Below are positions 50,880 to 59,088 of a stretch of 64,000 nucleotides of DNA, in pieces. The stretch is taken from NCBI GenBank assembly GCA_945864225.1, contig CAMBAL010000003.1, positions 22,341 through 86,340 of the forward strand, written 5' to 3'. Under the pieces are notes generated by a model. The model was given only the letters and a program-made list of their open reading frames with translations. It searched no databases and was not told the origin of the DNA. This DNA is from an uncultured Blautia sp. Lineage in GTDB: Bacteria; Bacillota; Clostridia; Lachnospirales; Lachnospiraceae. Each line of letters opens with the position of its first letter. The stretch's first letter is position 1. A program made the translations under genes and the position numbers.

Positions 50880-53504
50880 ATGGCGACATATTATGCAGCA
50901 ACATCAGGGGAGATCAGTGAACGGGAGCGGCTTCACATGAATCTTGTGCGGAGTCTTGCCGGAGAGTGCATGACTCTTCTGGAGAATGATGGCACTCTGC
51001 CGTTGAAGAAAACAGGAAAGATTGCGTTATATGGAAATGGTGCGCGTCATACTGTAAAGGGCGGAACCGGCTCCGGCGATGTAAATACCCGGAGTGTGGC
51101 AACCATTGAAGAAGGCCTGGAAGATGCCGGATTTGAAATTACGACGAAAGAATGGCTGGCAAAATATGACCAGGTGTTTGCAGATGCCAAAGCTGCATAC
51201 GGGAAAATGATCAGTGAAATTGCAGAAGAGAAAAATCTTCCGGAATTTGTTGTTACTTTTTCCTATGGTTTTTCAGAACCGGCAGCGCCTCTTGTGACAG
51301 AGAATGATGTAAAGGCTTCTGCAGCGGATACCGCAATTTATGTGATTGCAAGAAATTCCGGTGAAGGATGTGACCGTTTTCATAAAGAAGGTGACTATCT
51401 TTTAAACGAACAGGAAGCAGCAAATATCCGGTTTCTGGCAGAACATTATGAAAAAACAATCGTAGTCCTGAATGTGGCTAATGTGATCGATACAGAGGTG
51501 CTGAAAACAACAGAAGGACTGAATGCAGTACTCCTTGCCGGACAGGCGGGAAACATCGGCGGTTATGCTGTGGCAGATGTACTTCTTGGAAAGACCATTC
51601 CGTCCGGTAAGCTGACGGATACCTGGGCAAAAAAATATGAAGATTATCCGTCTTCTGAAAATTTCAGCCACAACAATGGCGATGTGAATGACGAGTATTA
51701 TACAGAAGGAATTTATGTAGGCTATCGTTATTTTGACACATTTAATGTGACACCGTCTTACTGTTTTGGGTATGGAAAAACCTACACAGAATTTTCCATG
51801 GCTGTATCTGATGTAAAAGCAAATGAAGAGACTGTGGATGTTACGGTAAAGGTTACCAATACCGGTTCGGAATATGCAGGCAAAGAAGTGGTTCAGGTTT
51901 ACTATTCCGCACCGGACGGACATATTGAGAAACCGTACCAGGAACTGGCCGGCTTTGGAAAAACAAAGCTTCTGAATCCGGGAGAGTCTCAGGAACTTAC
52001 GGTTTCTTTCAAAACCACATCCATGGCATCTTACTGTGAGGAATGTGCCGCATGGATGCTGGAGGGAGGCACTTATTATATCCGTGTAGGAAACAGCTCC
52101 AGGAATACAGCTGTGGCAGCAGCCTTAGAGTTGGATAAACCGGTAGTGGTTTCTCAGCTGGAGAATATGTTTGCAGATACGGAGAAGCTGAAAGAAATTA
52201 CAAGAGCAGGTGTGGCTCCGTACAGCTATGAAACAGAGGAAAGCGAAAAAGCTGCCGCAAAAGTCTTAGTGCTGGATGCAGATGCTTTTGTGACAGAGGT
52301 TGTGGAATATCACGGAGAGCCGGATGCACTGCCGGTGTATCAGGAAATCGAAAAACTGACCATGGCAGATGTAAAGGCCGGAAAGGCAACGCTGAAAGAT
52401 CTGGTTTCTCAGCTTACAGCAGAAGAAATGGCAAATGTCTGCAATGGTACGGCTGAACTGGGTGTTGCCGGCGGTTCCTTTATTGGAAATGCTTCGAATC
52501 TGGCACCTGGAGCAGCAGGAGATACCACATCGATTCTTGCAGACCGCGGCATTGACAATATGATCATGGCAGACGGACCTGCAGGACTTCGTCTTGTTCC
52601 GCATTTTGTTGTGGATAAAGATGGGAACCGGATGGATACCGGTGCATTTTCTGATTTTAACCTGGATTCTCCGCTGGAAATCCCGGAGGGCGGAAAGGAA
52701 TATTTCCAGTATTGTACAGCAATTCCGGTTGCCACACTTCTGGCACAGTCCTGGGATATGGAGCTTGTGGAGAAATGCGGTGATATCGTAGGACGTGAAA
52801 TGGAAGAATTCCATATCACTTTATGGCTGGCACCTGGAATGAATATCCACAGAAATCCTCTTTGCGGAAGAAACTTTGAATACTATTCCGAAGATCCGCT
52901 CCTGACAGGAATGTGCGCAGCTGCAGATACCAAAGGTGTGCAGTCTCACGCAGGAATAGGAACGACGATTAAGCATTTTGCCGCGAACAGCCAGGAAGAT
53001 AACCGTATGTTTAACAATGCGCATATCAGTGAACGGGCACTTCGTGAAATTTACCTGAAAGGCTTTGAGATTGCGGTAAAGACTTCTCAGCCTATGAGTA
53101 TTATGACTTCCTATAACCTGATCAACGGAACACATGCAGCGAACCATCATGACCTGCTGACTTCAGTGGCAAGAGATGAGTGGGGGTTTGCAGGACTTGT
53201 GATGACGGACTGGGGAACCTCCGAGGCACTTGGATTTATGTTCAGCTTTAACGGGGAACTGAAGTACAGCCATTCCGAACCGGAGGGATGTATCACAGCC
53301 GGAAATGATCTTCAGATGCCCGGCTGCCGGAAGAATGTGGAAGCAATCCTAAAAGGCGTGGAATCCGGACAGATCCCGCTTGGTGTTCTTCAGGAATGTG
53401 CGTATCGCATCCTGAATATCGAAAAACAGTCATTAAACTACGACGACTGCAGACCATATGCAGAGCAGTTCGGTGAACTTCCGTGGGTGGTGAGAGTAAA
53501 ATAA
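50880..53504 (+). CDS. GH3 enzyme with swapped domain order (paralogue)
   Basis: The 874-residue protein has the same reversed GH3 order as the enzyme at 35965: sandwich (LAGECMTLLENDGTLPLKKT), fibronectin-III-like part (GSEYAGKEVVQVYYSAPDGH), then the barrel (RGIDNMIMADGPAGLRLVPH, NIHRNPLCGRNFEYYSEDP, IKHFAANSQEDNRMFNNAHI) with nucleophile Asp777 in LVMTDWGTSEA. It lacks the Glu/Thr/Gly repeat linker of its paralogue. RBS AGGAGG at 50867-50872. There is no signal peptide. It stands alone between metF and the riboflavin locus, 12 kb from the glycan region, so it may have a different sugar target or control. Confidence 0.9.
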   Translation: MATYYAATSGEISERERLHMNLVRSLAGECMTLLENDGTLPLKKTGKIALYGNGARHTVKGGTGSGDVNTRSVATIEEGLEDAGFEITTKEWLAKYDQVFADAKAAYGKMISEIAEEKNLPEFVVTFSYGFSEPAAPLVTENDVKASAADTAIYVIARNSGEGCDRFHKEGDYLLNEQEAANIRFLAEHYEKTIVVLNVANVIDTEVLKTTEGLNAVLLAGQAGNIGGYAVADVLLGKTIPSGKLTDTWAKKYEDYPSSENFSHNNGDVNDEYYTEGIYVGYRYFDTFNVTPSYCFGYGKTYTEFSMAVSDVKANEETVDVTVKVTNTGSEYAGKEVVQVYYSAPDGHIEKPYQELAGFGKTKLLNPGESQELTVSFKTTSMASYCEECAAWMLEGGTYYIRVGNSSRNTAVAAALELDKPVVVSQLENMFADTEKLKEITRAGVAPYSYETEESEKAAAKVLVLDADAFVTEVVEYHGEPDALPVYQEIEKLTMADVKAGKATLKDLVSQLTAEEMANVCNGTAELGVAGGSFIGNASNLAPGAAGDTTSILADRGIDNMIMADGPAGLRLVPHFVVDKDGNRMDTGAFSDFNLDSPLEIPEGGKEYFQYCTAIPVATLLAQSWDMELVEKCGDIVGREMEEFHITLWLAPGMNIHRNPLCGRNFEYYSEDPLLTGMCAAADTKGVQSHAGIGTTIKHFAANSQEDNRMFNNAHISERALREIYLKGFEIAVKTSQPMSIMTSYNLINGTHAANHHDLLTSVARDEWGFAGLVMTDWGTSEALGFMFSFNGELKYSHSEPEGCITAGNDLQMPGCRKNVEAILKGVESGQIPLGVLQECAYRILNIEKQSLNYDDCRPYAEQFGELPWVVRVK

Positions 53505-53608
53505 GAAATAGAAAGACATTGCATATATCCGAAAACGAAGAGATACAGGGCCTTTATCGGCTGAAATAAAGAAAAATTATCAGAAATCAGCAAAATCAAC
53601 AAACCCTA

Positions 53609-53637
53609 TTGAAATCAATACTTCAATGAGTTATAAT
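53609..53637 (+). promoter_or_regulatory. Promoter of the FMN-riboswitch/ribU transcript
   Basis: TTGAAA (53609-53614) and TATAAT (53632-53637) are 17 bases apart, 20 bases before the aptamer. Confidence 0.75.
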
Positions 53638-53656
53638 GTCAGACAATAAAAGAAAA

Positions 53657-53785
53657 TTCTTCGGGGCAGGGTGACTGATTATTGTATGATCGGAATTCCC
53701 TACCGGCGGTATAGTCCGCGAGCTGCTTTTGCGGTTGATCTGGTGAGATTCCAGAACCGACAGTATAGTCTGGATGAGAGAAGAA
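53657..53785 (+). ncRNA. FMN riboswitch (RFN element)
   Basis: Conserved RFN blocks are all present: GGGGCAGGGTGA near 53663, TTCCCTACCGGCGGTATAGT near 53696, CCGCGAGC, the TGGTGAGATTCCAGAACCGA arm near 53740, CAGTATAGTCTGGATGAGAG near 53761, and P1 closing TTCTTC (53657-53662) with GAAGAA (53780-53785). The terminator at 53814-53841 is the probable expression platform: FMN binding would turn off ribU. Confidence 0.95.
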
Positions 53786-53813
53786 CACGCGTTATTTTTA
53801 AACGTGCTCAGCA

Positions 53814-53841
53814 CCCCGGAATTTCATTTCCGGGGTTTTTT
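53814..53841 (+). terminator. Riboswitch expression-platform terminator
   Basis: CCCCGGAA pairs with TTCCGGGG around TTTCAT, followed by six T residues, 29 bases after the aptamer. Confidence 0.85.
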
Positions 53842-53884
53842 ATATTACAGGAAAGTGCTCCGCATTTTCCTGTAATATAAAAAA
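53836..53884 (+). repeat. Palindromic element (copy 2)
   Basis: TTTTTTATATTACAGGAAA pairs with TTTTCCTGTAATATAAAAAA around a short loop. It is the near twin of the hairpin at 31650-31697. Two GC-rich hairpins (GCCC-TCC-GGGC and GCCC-TTC-GGGC) follow near 53885 and 53940. Confidence 0.65.
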
Positions 53885-54045
53885 GCCCTCCGGGCGGGAT
53901 CGCATCAAAGAATAAAAATAATTCTATGATATCAAAAAGCCCTTCGGGCAGGATTCTTTCTTGGGGATTTTCTTTTACGGACGGACGCAGAAAATAAGAG
54001 ACCTGGGTTCGTAAAGAAATATTTCTAAAAAAGGAGAGAGAAAGT
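53885..54045. other. Leader of ribU with small hairpins
   Basis: The segment holds AAGCCCTCCGGGCGGGAT and AAGCCCTTCGGGCAGGATT, two related mini-hairpins about 50 bases apart, and an AT-rich stem between them (AGAAT/ATTCT). No gene is seen before the ribU ribosome-binding site AAAGGAGAG. Confidence 0.5.
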
Positions 54046-54681
54046 ATGAGTGAACAGGTATTAAGAAATGGAAATGTAATGGAAAGAAGCCGTACGAGGA
54101 CGATTGCCCAGATTGCAATGCTGGGAGCAGTCGCAGGAGTATTGATGAATCTGGAGTTTCCACTTCCCTTCCTGGCACCATCCTTCTATCAGTTGGATTT
54201 TTCAGAAATCCCGGCTTTGCTGGCAGCCTTTGCCATGGGACCGGTGGCAGGCATCCTGACAGAACTGGTGAAGATTCTGGTGCATCTGGTAACGAAGGGA
54301 ACCATGACAGCAGGTGTTGGTGATGTGGCAAACTTTATCTTTGGATGTGCCTATGTGGTACCCGCAGGACTGATCTATCGTTTTCGTCATGTGAAGAGCA
54401 GAAAACATGCGGTTCTGGGAATGGCGGCAGGTACTGTTCTGACAACGATGGCGGCGTGTTTTATGAATGCATTTGTCCTTCTTCCGGCTTATGGAAAAGC
54501 ATTCGGAATGCCGGTGGAAGCATTTATTGAAATGGGTGCGGCAGTTCACAGTTCTGTAAACAACCTTCTGGGCTTTGTAGTCATGATCATTGTGCCGTTT
54601 AATCTGTTTAAATATACTCTGGTTTCCATTATTGTGTTCTTTATCTACAAGAGAATCCGTGTGGTATTAAAAGGCGACTGA
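54046..54681 (+). CDS. ribU: Riboflavin ECF transporter S component
   Basis: The 211-residue membrane protein binds riboflavin in the membrane and works with the shared ECF module (EcfA, EcfA', EcfT), which is encoded elsewhere. It shows RibU text: LEFPLPFLAPSFYQLDFSEI, PALLAAFAMGPVAGILTELV, KILVHLVTKGTMTAGVGDVA and NFIFGCAYVVPAGLIYR, with about six helices. The FMN riboswitch upstream strongly supports the assignment. RBS AAAGGAGAG precedes ATG 54046. Confidence 0.95.
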   Translation: MSEQVLRNGNVMERSRTRTIAQIAMLGAVAGVLMNLEFPLPFLAPSFYQLDFSEIPALLAAFAMGPVAGILTELVKILVHLVTKGTMTAGVGDVANFIFGCAYVVPAGLIYRFRHVKSRKHAVLGMAAGTVLTTMAACFMNAFVLLPAYGKAFGMPVEAFIEMGAAVHSSVNNLLGFVVMIIVPFNLFKYTLVSIIVFFIYKRIRVVLKGD

Positions 54682-54698
54682 TTGGGAAATCGGCAATT

Positions 54699-54862
54699 TA
54701 GAGCGTGTTTGAAAATTCATTCCCGGCATCTGCACGCCCCACTTTGCGGGAAATTTGTCTCGCATTCGGTCAACATAGCCCGCTATGCCTCCCTCATTTG
54801 AGTCAAATTCCCCACAAATTGTGACGCACATCTGTCGGAAAGCAATTTTCAAACACGCTCTA
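54699..54862. repeat. 164-bp palindromic MITE-like element
   Basis: The ends TAGAGCGTGTTTGAAAATT (54699-54717) and AATTTTCAAACACGCTCTA (54844-54862) are perfect 19-bp inverted repeats. The inside is an imperfect palindrome as well (GGGAAATTTG against CAAATTCCCC) centred on CATAGCCCGCTATG at about 54776-54789, so a transcript would fold into one long hairpin. No open frame of meaning is inside. From memory, similar elements occur as dispersed repeats in Blautia and relatives. It lies 18 bases after the ribU stop codon. Confidence 0.85.
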
Positions 54863-55207
54863 GCAGATGAGAGCAGAGAATATAAGAACATACAGGGAAA
54901 ATAAGAAAAAACAAAAGATAAAATAAAAGAATGAGTCCGGTTTATGTCAGGTGAGACATAAGCCGGATTTTTCTATACTATGGTCCTATGCGTTATGGAC
55001 AAAATGGAGCTGGATTGTTTGGAAAGTATGTCAAGCAGTTTTCCTGTACTATCAAGAACAGTTTTCCTGTATTATCAGGGTCTGGTCTTTTGTTGACAAA
55101 ATAAAGATAATGCTGCAAAATAATGAGAAGAGCCGCCGGATTAAAGCGGTATGTACTGGCACAGTTATTTACGGATTGCTGTACGAATGTATTGAGAGGA
55201 GAAGGAA
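54863..55207. other. Intergenic stretch with terminator and short direct repeats
   Basis: A terminator lies at 54936-54972. CAGTTTTCCTGTACTATCA (55036-55054) and CAGTTTTCCTGTATTATCA (55059-55077) are 19-base direct repeats with one mismatch. I see no gene. Confidence 0.55.
54936..54972 (+). terminator. Intrinsic terminator downstream of ribU/MITE
   Basis: TCCGGTTTATGTC pairs with GACATAAGCCGGA over 13 bp around AGGTGA, followed by five T residues. Confidence 0.85.
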
Positions 55208-56479
55208 ATGATGGGCAGAAGCAGAATTCAGAAAGTAGAAGATGCAATCGTGTATCTTCCGCAGGTGACCTCCATGGGTGTCATTGGAGATCCCGGATGT
55301 GAAGGTCTTGGAACATACAATATGAAGGTATATGCAGGTGCACTGGAAAAGAGTGCTGAAGACGATATTACTCTGATTGCAGGTGATCTGGTTCCGATCG
55401 GAAATCAGCATTATTATGAGGAAATCAGTGATCTGACGGAAATTATTGCGCATAACGATGTTTATGTGCTGCGTGGAAATCATGATACCGGTGATTATCA
55501 GGAGTATTTTGGAAGAAAGAATTACGCACTGATCGCCAGAGATTTTGCGGTTGTTGTGCTGGATAATGCGATGCGGACTTTTGAACAGGAAGGTCTGGAT
55601 CTGCTGAAGCAGGTACTTGCTATGGAAGATGTCCGTCAGGTGATCATTACATTTCACATTCCGGTGCCGAATCATTTTATCCGTAATTCTGTTTCGGAAG
55701 AAGAGTTCACGCGTCTTAAGGAAGCCTATGGGCCGTGGAAAAACAAAGTAAAATATCTGTTGTGCGGTCATGTGCATTCCAGATTTGAAGATGTGACAGA
55801 CGGAATTCCTCTTATCTGCACAGGCGGTGGCGGAGCGCTGATTGAAGATGTGTCTGAGGATATTCGTGCCAGTGATGTAGAACATCATATGGTTCATTTT
55901 TATATGGAAGAAGGGACCCTTTGCTACCGGTTTGAGAATCTTGCAGAGAACAGTTATGACAGAGAGCGGAAGATTCCGGTTCTGAAGGAAAATCTGGAGA
56001 AAACCGTGGCAGGAGAGCTGCTTGCACATCTGAAATATCTGATGTTTGCAGACCGTGCCAAAAGAAGAGGACTGAACAGGATTGCCAATCTTTTTGAAGC
56101 TCTGGCAGCATCCGAATATCATCATGCCAGAAATTTTTATTCGGTTATTGAAAATCCGGCGCCTTTCCGGGGATCTGTAAAGACATTTGTACCGGGAGAA
56201 GAGTTTGAATATCAGCACAGTTATCGAATGCTGGAAGAATATGCAAAGGAAAAAGCGGCGCCTCTGACCGGACAGGCTTTTGCAGGTGCGGCAGCAGCAG
56301 AGAAAGTACATGCCGGTCTTCTTGAGGAAGCGTCTGCCATGGAGCATTTTGAAAAAGATACGATTTATGTATGTCCGATCTGCGGTTATGTAATGGCAGG
56401 GGAATATATCCCGGAGCGGTGTCCGGTATGCGGCGGACCGAAGAGACAATATGAAGTATTTCAGGCCGGACAGGAATGA
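55208..56479 (+). CDS. Metallophosphoesterase fused to rubrerythrin
   Basis: The 423-residue protein joins two enzymes. Residues about 20-250 form a calcineurin-like phosphoesterase (DITLIAGDLVPIGNQ, VLRGNHDTGD, ITFHIPVPNHF, LLCGHVHSRFED, GTGGGG-like ICTGGGGALIE); the usual first D-x-H is GDPGCEG here, so one metal ligand is altered. Residues about 270-375 form a rubrerythrin four-helix diiron domain (TVAGELLAHLKYLMFADRAK, ALAASEYHHARNFYSV, AEKVHAGLLEEASAMEHFEK), followed by a rubredoxin iron site CPICGYVMAGEYIPERCPVC near 385-410. Rubrerythrins reduce peroxide in anaerobes. The fusion suggests a link between oxidative stress and a phosphoester signal or repair. RBS GAGGAG; the Nudix gene follows 16 bases later. 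Confidence 0.88.
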   Translation: MMGRSRIQKVEDAIVYLPQVTSMGVIGDPGCEGLGTYNMKVYAGALEKSAEDDITLIAGDLVPIGNQHYYEEISDLTEIIAHNDVYVLRGNHDTGDYQEYFGRKNYALIARDFAVVVLDNAMRTFEQEGLDLLKQVLAMEDVRQVIITFHIPVPNHFIRNSVSEEEFTRLKEAYGPWKNKVKYLLCGHVHSRFEDVTDGIPLICTGGGGALIEDVSEDIRASDVEHHMVHFYMEEGTLCYRFENLAENSYDRERKIPVLKENLEKTVAGELLAHLKYLMFADRAKRRGLNRIANLFEALAASEYHHARNFYSVIENPAPFRGSVKTFVPGEEFEYQHSYRMLEEYAKEKAAPLTGQAFAGAAAAEKVHAGLLEEASAMEHFEKDTIYVCPICGYVMAGEYIPERCPVCGGPKRQYEVFQAGQE

Positions 56480-56495
56480 GAAAGGGGAAAATATT

Positions 56496-57104
56496 ATGGG
56501 AAAAATACATCATGTAGAGAAGCTTACCGATAACCGGTTTGTGAATTTGTATCATGTAGATGCGACCAGTGTTCACGATACTCCGGTTTCATATTATGTG
56601 GCATCCCGTGCCGAAAAAATTGAAGATATGAAGCTGAACACCAGAAAAAATACTCCGGATGGCGTGATTATTTACAGTATTTACGGCGAAAAGAGAGATA
56701 AAGTAGTGTTGATCCGTCAGTATCGCTACACGATCGGGGATTATATTTATGAATTTCCGGCAGGACTTGTGGAGCCGGGAGAAGATTTTCACGAAGGAGC
56801 GGTCCGTGAGCTGTATGAGGAAACAGGACTTCAGCTTACAACGCTGAAAGTGGACGAAGCTTATGAAAAACCATACTTTACTACGATCGGTATGACCGAT
56901 GAATCCTGTGCAACGGTTTACGGTTATGCCAGTGGAGAAATCAGTGCGGCAGCTCAGGAAGATACAGAAGAAATTGAAGTCGTCATTGCAGACCGCGAAG
57001 AAGTGAAACGCATTCTGAAAGAAGAAAACGTAGCAATCATGTGTGCATATATGCTGATGCATTTTCTGGAGGATGACGAACCGTTTGCGTTTCTTAAGAA
57101 ATGA
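56496..57104 (+). CDS. Nudix hydrolase
   Basis: Starting at ATG 56496 (AAAGGGG upstream) the protein has 202 residues. The Nudix box is GLVEPGEDFHEGAVRELYEE followed by TGLQL, at about residues 87-111, with all the metal-binding Glu residues. The preceding YRYTIGDYIYEFPAGL fits the ADP-ribose pyrophosphatase branch. It should hydrolyse a nucleoside diphosphate derivative such as ADP-ribose. It begins 16 bases after the phosphoesterase-rubrerythrin gene, and the two are probably an operon, which hints that both act on damaged or signalling nucleotides. Confidence 0.9.
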   Translation: MGKIHHVEKLTDNRFVNLYHVDATSVHDTPVSYYVASRAEKIEDMKLNTRKNTPDGVIIYSIYGEKRDKVVLIRQYRYTIGDYIYEFPAGLVEPGEDFHEGAVRELYEETGLQLTTLKVDEAYEKPYFTTIGMTDESCATVYGYASGEISAAAQEDTEEIEVVIADREEVKRILKEENVAIMCAYMLMHFLEDDEPFAFLKK

Positions 57105-57242
57105 TTGGGAACAACGTTTAAAGAACATTGGTGCCTGACACAAAAAAGCAGGTATAAAATGGATGAAAATTTCCTGTAAAAAGATAAACAATCTTCAAAC
57201 TAAACATAAACTAAACAGAAAGTGATTTTCAGGAGGCAGTCT

Positions 57243-58898
57243 ATGGATGACCAGAAGCTTGATAATCTTTTGAATCTTGCTATGGATGCAACTCCACAGG
57301 AACGGGAAAAATCGGAAAATCTAAATGTGGGATTTGATGCAACAAGCAGGCTGTGGGATGTAATTGTGAAATACAGCGGGTCGGAATCGGGACTTTACGG
57401 ACCGGGAATCTCGGTTGTTCCTCTCCTTGGCGGTTATGCAGTAGTAACTTTGCCTGAATCGGAAATTAATGCATATTCTTCCAGAACCCAGGTGGAATTT
57501 ATAGAAAAGCCAAAAAGAATGTATTTCGAAGATTTTCAGGCAAATCAGGCAAGCTGCATTACTTCTGTTCAGGGCAGCGGAGTCATTCCGGGAGTAGGAG
57601 GACGGGGGCTGACCGGAAAAGGGATTCTTGTCGGAGTTGTTGATTCAGGTGTTGATTATTATCATCCGGATTTTCGTAATGCAGACGGGACAACTCGGAT
57701 TATAAAACTGTGGGATCAGAGTATTTCCGGAAATCCTCCGGCAGGATATGTTATGGGAACTGAATATACAGAAGAGGAAATTAATGAGGCGCTGACCCTT
57801 CCGGAGCAGGAAGGACGGCGCCTTGTGCCGTCTGTGGATTTCAGCAGACACGGAACTTCTGTCCTTGGAATTGCGGCAGGGAATGGCCGCGCTTCGGGCG
57901 GCGTGAACAGGGGAGTTGCTTATGAGAGTGATCTTCTGGTGGTGAAGCTTGGGATTTCAAGGGAAGGTTCTTTCCCCAGGACTACGGAACTGATTCAGGG
58001 AATTGATTATCTGGTACGGCAGTCCCTGGAAATGGGCAGGCCTATGGTGATTAATTTGAGTTTCGGGAATAATTACGGATCACACCGCGGCGATTCCCTT
58101 CTGGAAACGTATATTGATTCAGTTGCCAATATGGGACGGCTGGTGATCTGCACGGGAACGGGAAACAATGGAAATGACAACCTTCACACAGATGGACAGG
58201 TGATGGATCGGGAAATAAAAGAAGTAGAGCTCGGTGTGAGTCCCTATGAGCCTGCTTTGAATCTACAGTTATGGAAAGCTTATGCAGACGAGATGAAAAT
58301 TTATCTGGAGCATCCGTCAGGGGCCAGAATCGGACCGCTTTATGAGGAACTGGGACCGCAGAGATATCGTCTGGGAGAAACGGAAATTCTTATTTATTAT
58401 GGCAAACCGGGACCTTTCCAGATTACACAGGAGATCTATTTTGATTTTCTTCCACGGGGCAATTATGTGGACAGTGGTGTATGGAAATTTATTTTGCATG
58501 GAAGAAATATCCGGGAGGGAGAATATTATATGTGGCTGCCGGGAGGCGGTGTGCTGAACCCGAACACAGGATTTTTTCTTCCTGTAGCACAGGGAACCCT
58601 GACGATTCCGTCAACAGCTTCCCGTGCAATCACAGTGGGAGCCTATGATTCCAGGCTGAATACTTATGCGGATTTTTCCGGAAGAGGAAGCGTCAGCCTG
58701 GTTTACCGCAAACCGGATCTTGCAGCTCCCGGTGTGAATATCACGGCACCGGTTCCGGGCGGAGGCTATGCATCCGTGACCGGAACATCCTTTGCCGCAC
58801 CATTTGTCAGCGGGGCCGCAGCTCTTCTGATGGAATGGGGAATCGTCAGAGGAAATGATCCGTTTCTGTATGGTGCTGATATAATAGGACTAAGTTAG
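57243..58898 (+). CDS. S8 family subtilisin-like peptidase, C-terminus truncated
   Basis: ATG 57243 has AGGAGG at 57231-57236. The 551-residue protein has no signal peptide and resembles the Csp-type S8 proteases of Clostridia. The catalytic triad is intact: Asp134 in GVVDSGVDYYHPDF, His203 in DFSRHGTSVLGIAAG, Ser516 in VTGTSFAAPFVSG. A long insert lies between His and Ser, as usual for the group. The protein ends GNDPFLYG then ADIIGLS. Related proteins continue from that point with about 30-35 more residues (KVKAYL-, arginine-, and GWG-containing text), so the gene seems cut near 58874 by the mobile element that follows. Confidence 0.85.
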   Translation: MDDQKLDNLLNLAMDATPQEREKSENLNVGFDATSRLWDVIVKYSGSESGLYGPGISVVPLLGGYAVVTLPESEINAYSSRTQVEFIEKPKRMYFEDFQANQASCITSVQGSGVIPGVGGRGLTGKGILVGVVDSGVDYYHPDFRNADGTTRIIKLWDQSISGNPPAGYVMGTEYTEEEINEALTLPEQEGRRLVPSVDFSRHGTSVLGIAAGNGRASGGVNRGVAYESDLLVVKLGISREGSFPRTTELIQGIDYLVRQSLEMGRPMVINLSFGNNYGSHRGDSLLETYIDSVANMGRLVICTGTGNNGNDNLHTDGQVMDREIKEVELGVSPYEPALNLQLWKAYADEMKIYLEHPSGARIGPLYEELGPQRYRLGETEILIYYGKPGPFQITQEIYFDFLPRGNYVDSGVWKFILHGRNIREGEYYMWLPGGGVLNPNTGFFLPVAQGTLTIPSTASRAITVGAYDSRLNTYADFSGRGSVSLVYRKPDLAAPGVNITAPVPGGGYASVTGTSFAAPFVSGAAALLMEWGIVRGNDPFLYGADIIGLS

Positions 58899-59024
58899 AA
58901 AACCTTGAAAATAAGGGATTCTGCTTAGTTCATTTTTCATTTCAACGGGTTTTCAATACCTGAAAATAAGAAAAGTAACGTTACAAAAAATTATACCATG
59001 AATATTCCGGAATTGAAAGGAAAA

Positions 59025-59066
59025 TTGTGTTGTCAGTTAGTCTTTTATAGCTATCTGACAACACAA
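59025..59066 (+). promoter_or_regulatory. 16-bp inverted repeat before DUF6075 gene
   Basis: TTGTGTTGTCAGTTAG (59025-59040) and CTATCTGACAACACAA (59051-59066) match in 15 of 16 positions around a 10-base AT-rich loop. The repeat ends 10 bases before the AGGAGG of the next gene. It may be an operator, a recombination-related site or a leader hairpin. Confidence 0.6.
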
Positions 59067-59088
59067 GTCTATGAGAGGAGGACATGCT

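Noticed and set aside
53671-53880. 69-residue open frame
   Set aside because: It lies within the FMN riboswitch and its terminator, whose RNA features fully explain the sequence.
54667-54891. 74-residue minus-strand frame
   Set aside because: It covers the 164-bp palindromic repeat, which is non-coding.
55169-56449. 426-residue open frame opposite the phosphoesterase-rubrerythrin gene
   Set aside because: The plus-strand protein has clear motifs of two families; the antisense translation is Cys/His/Phe-rich without any motif.
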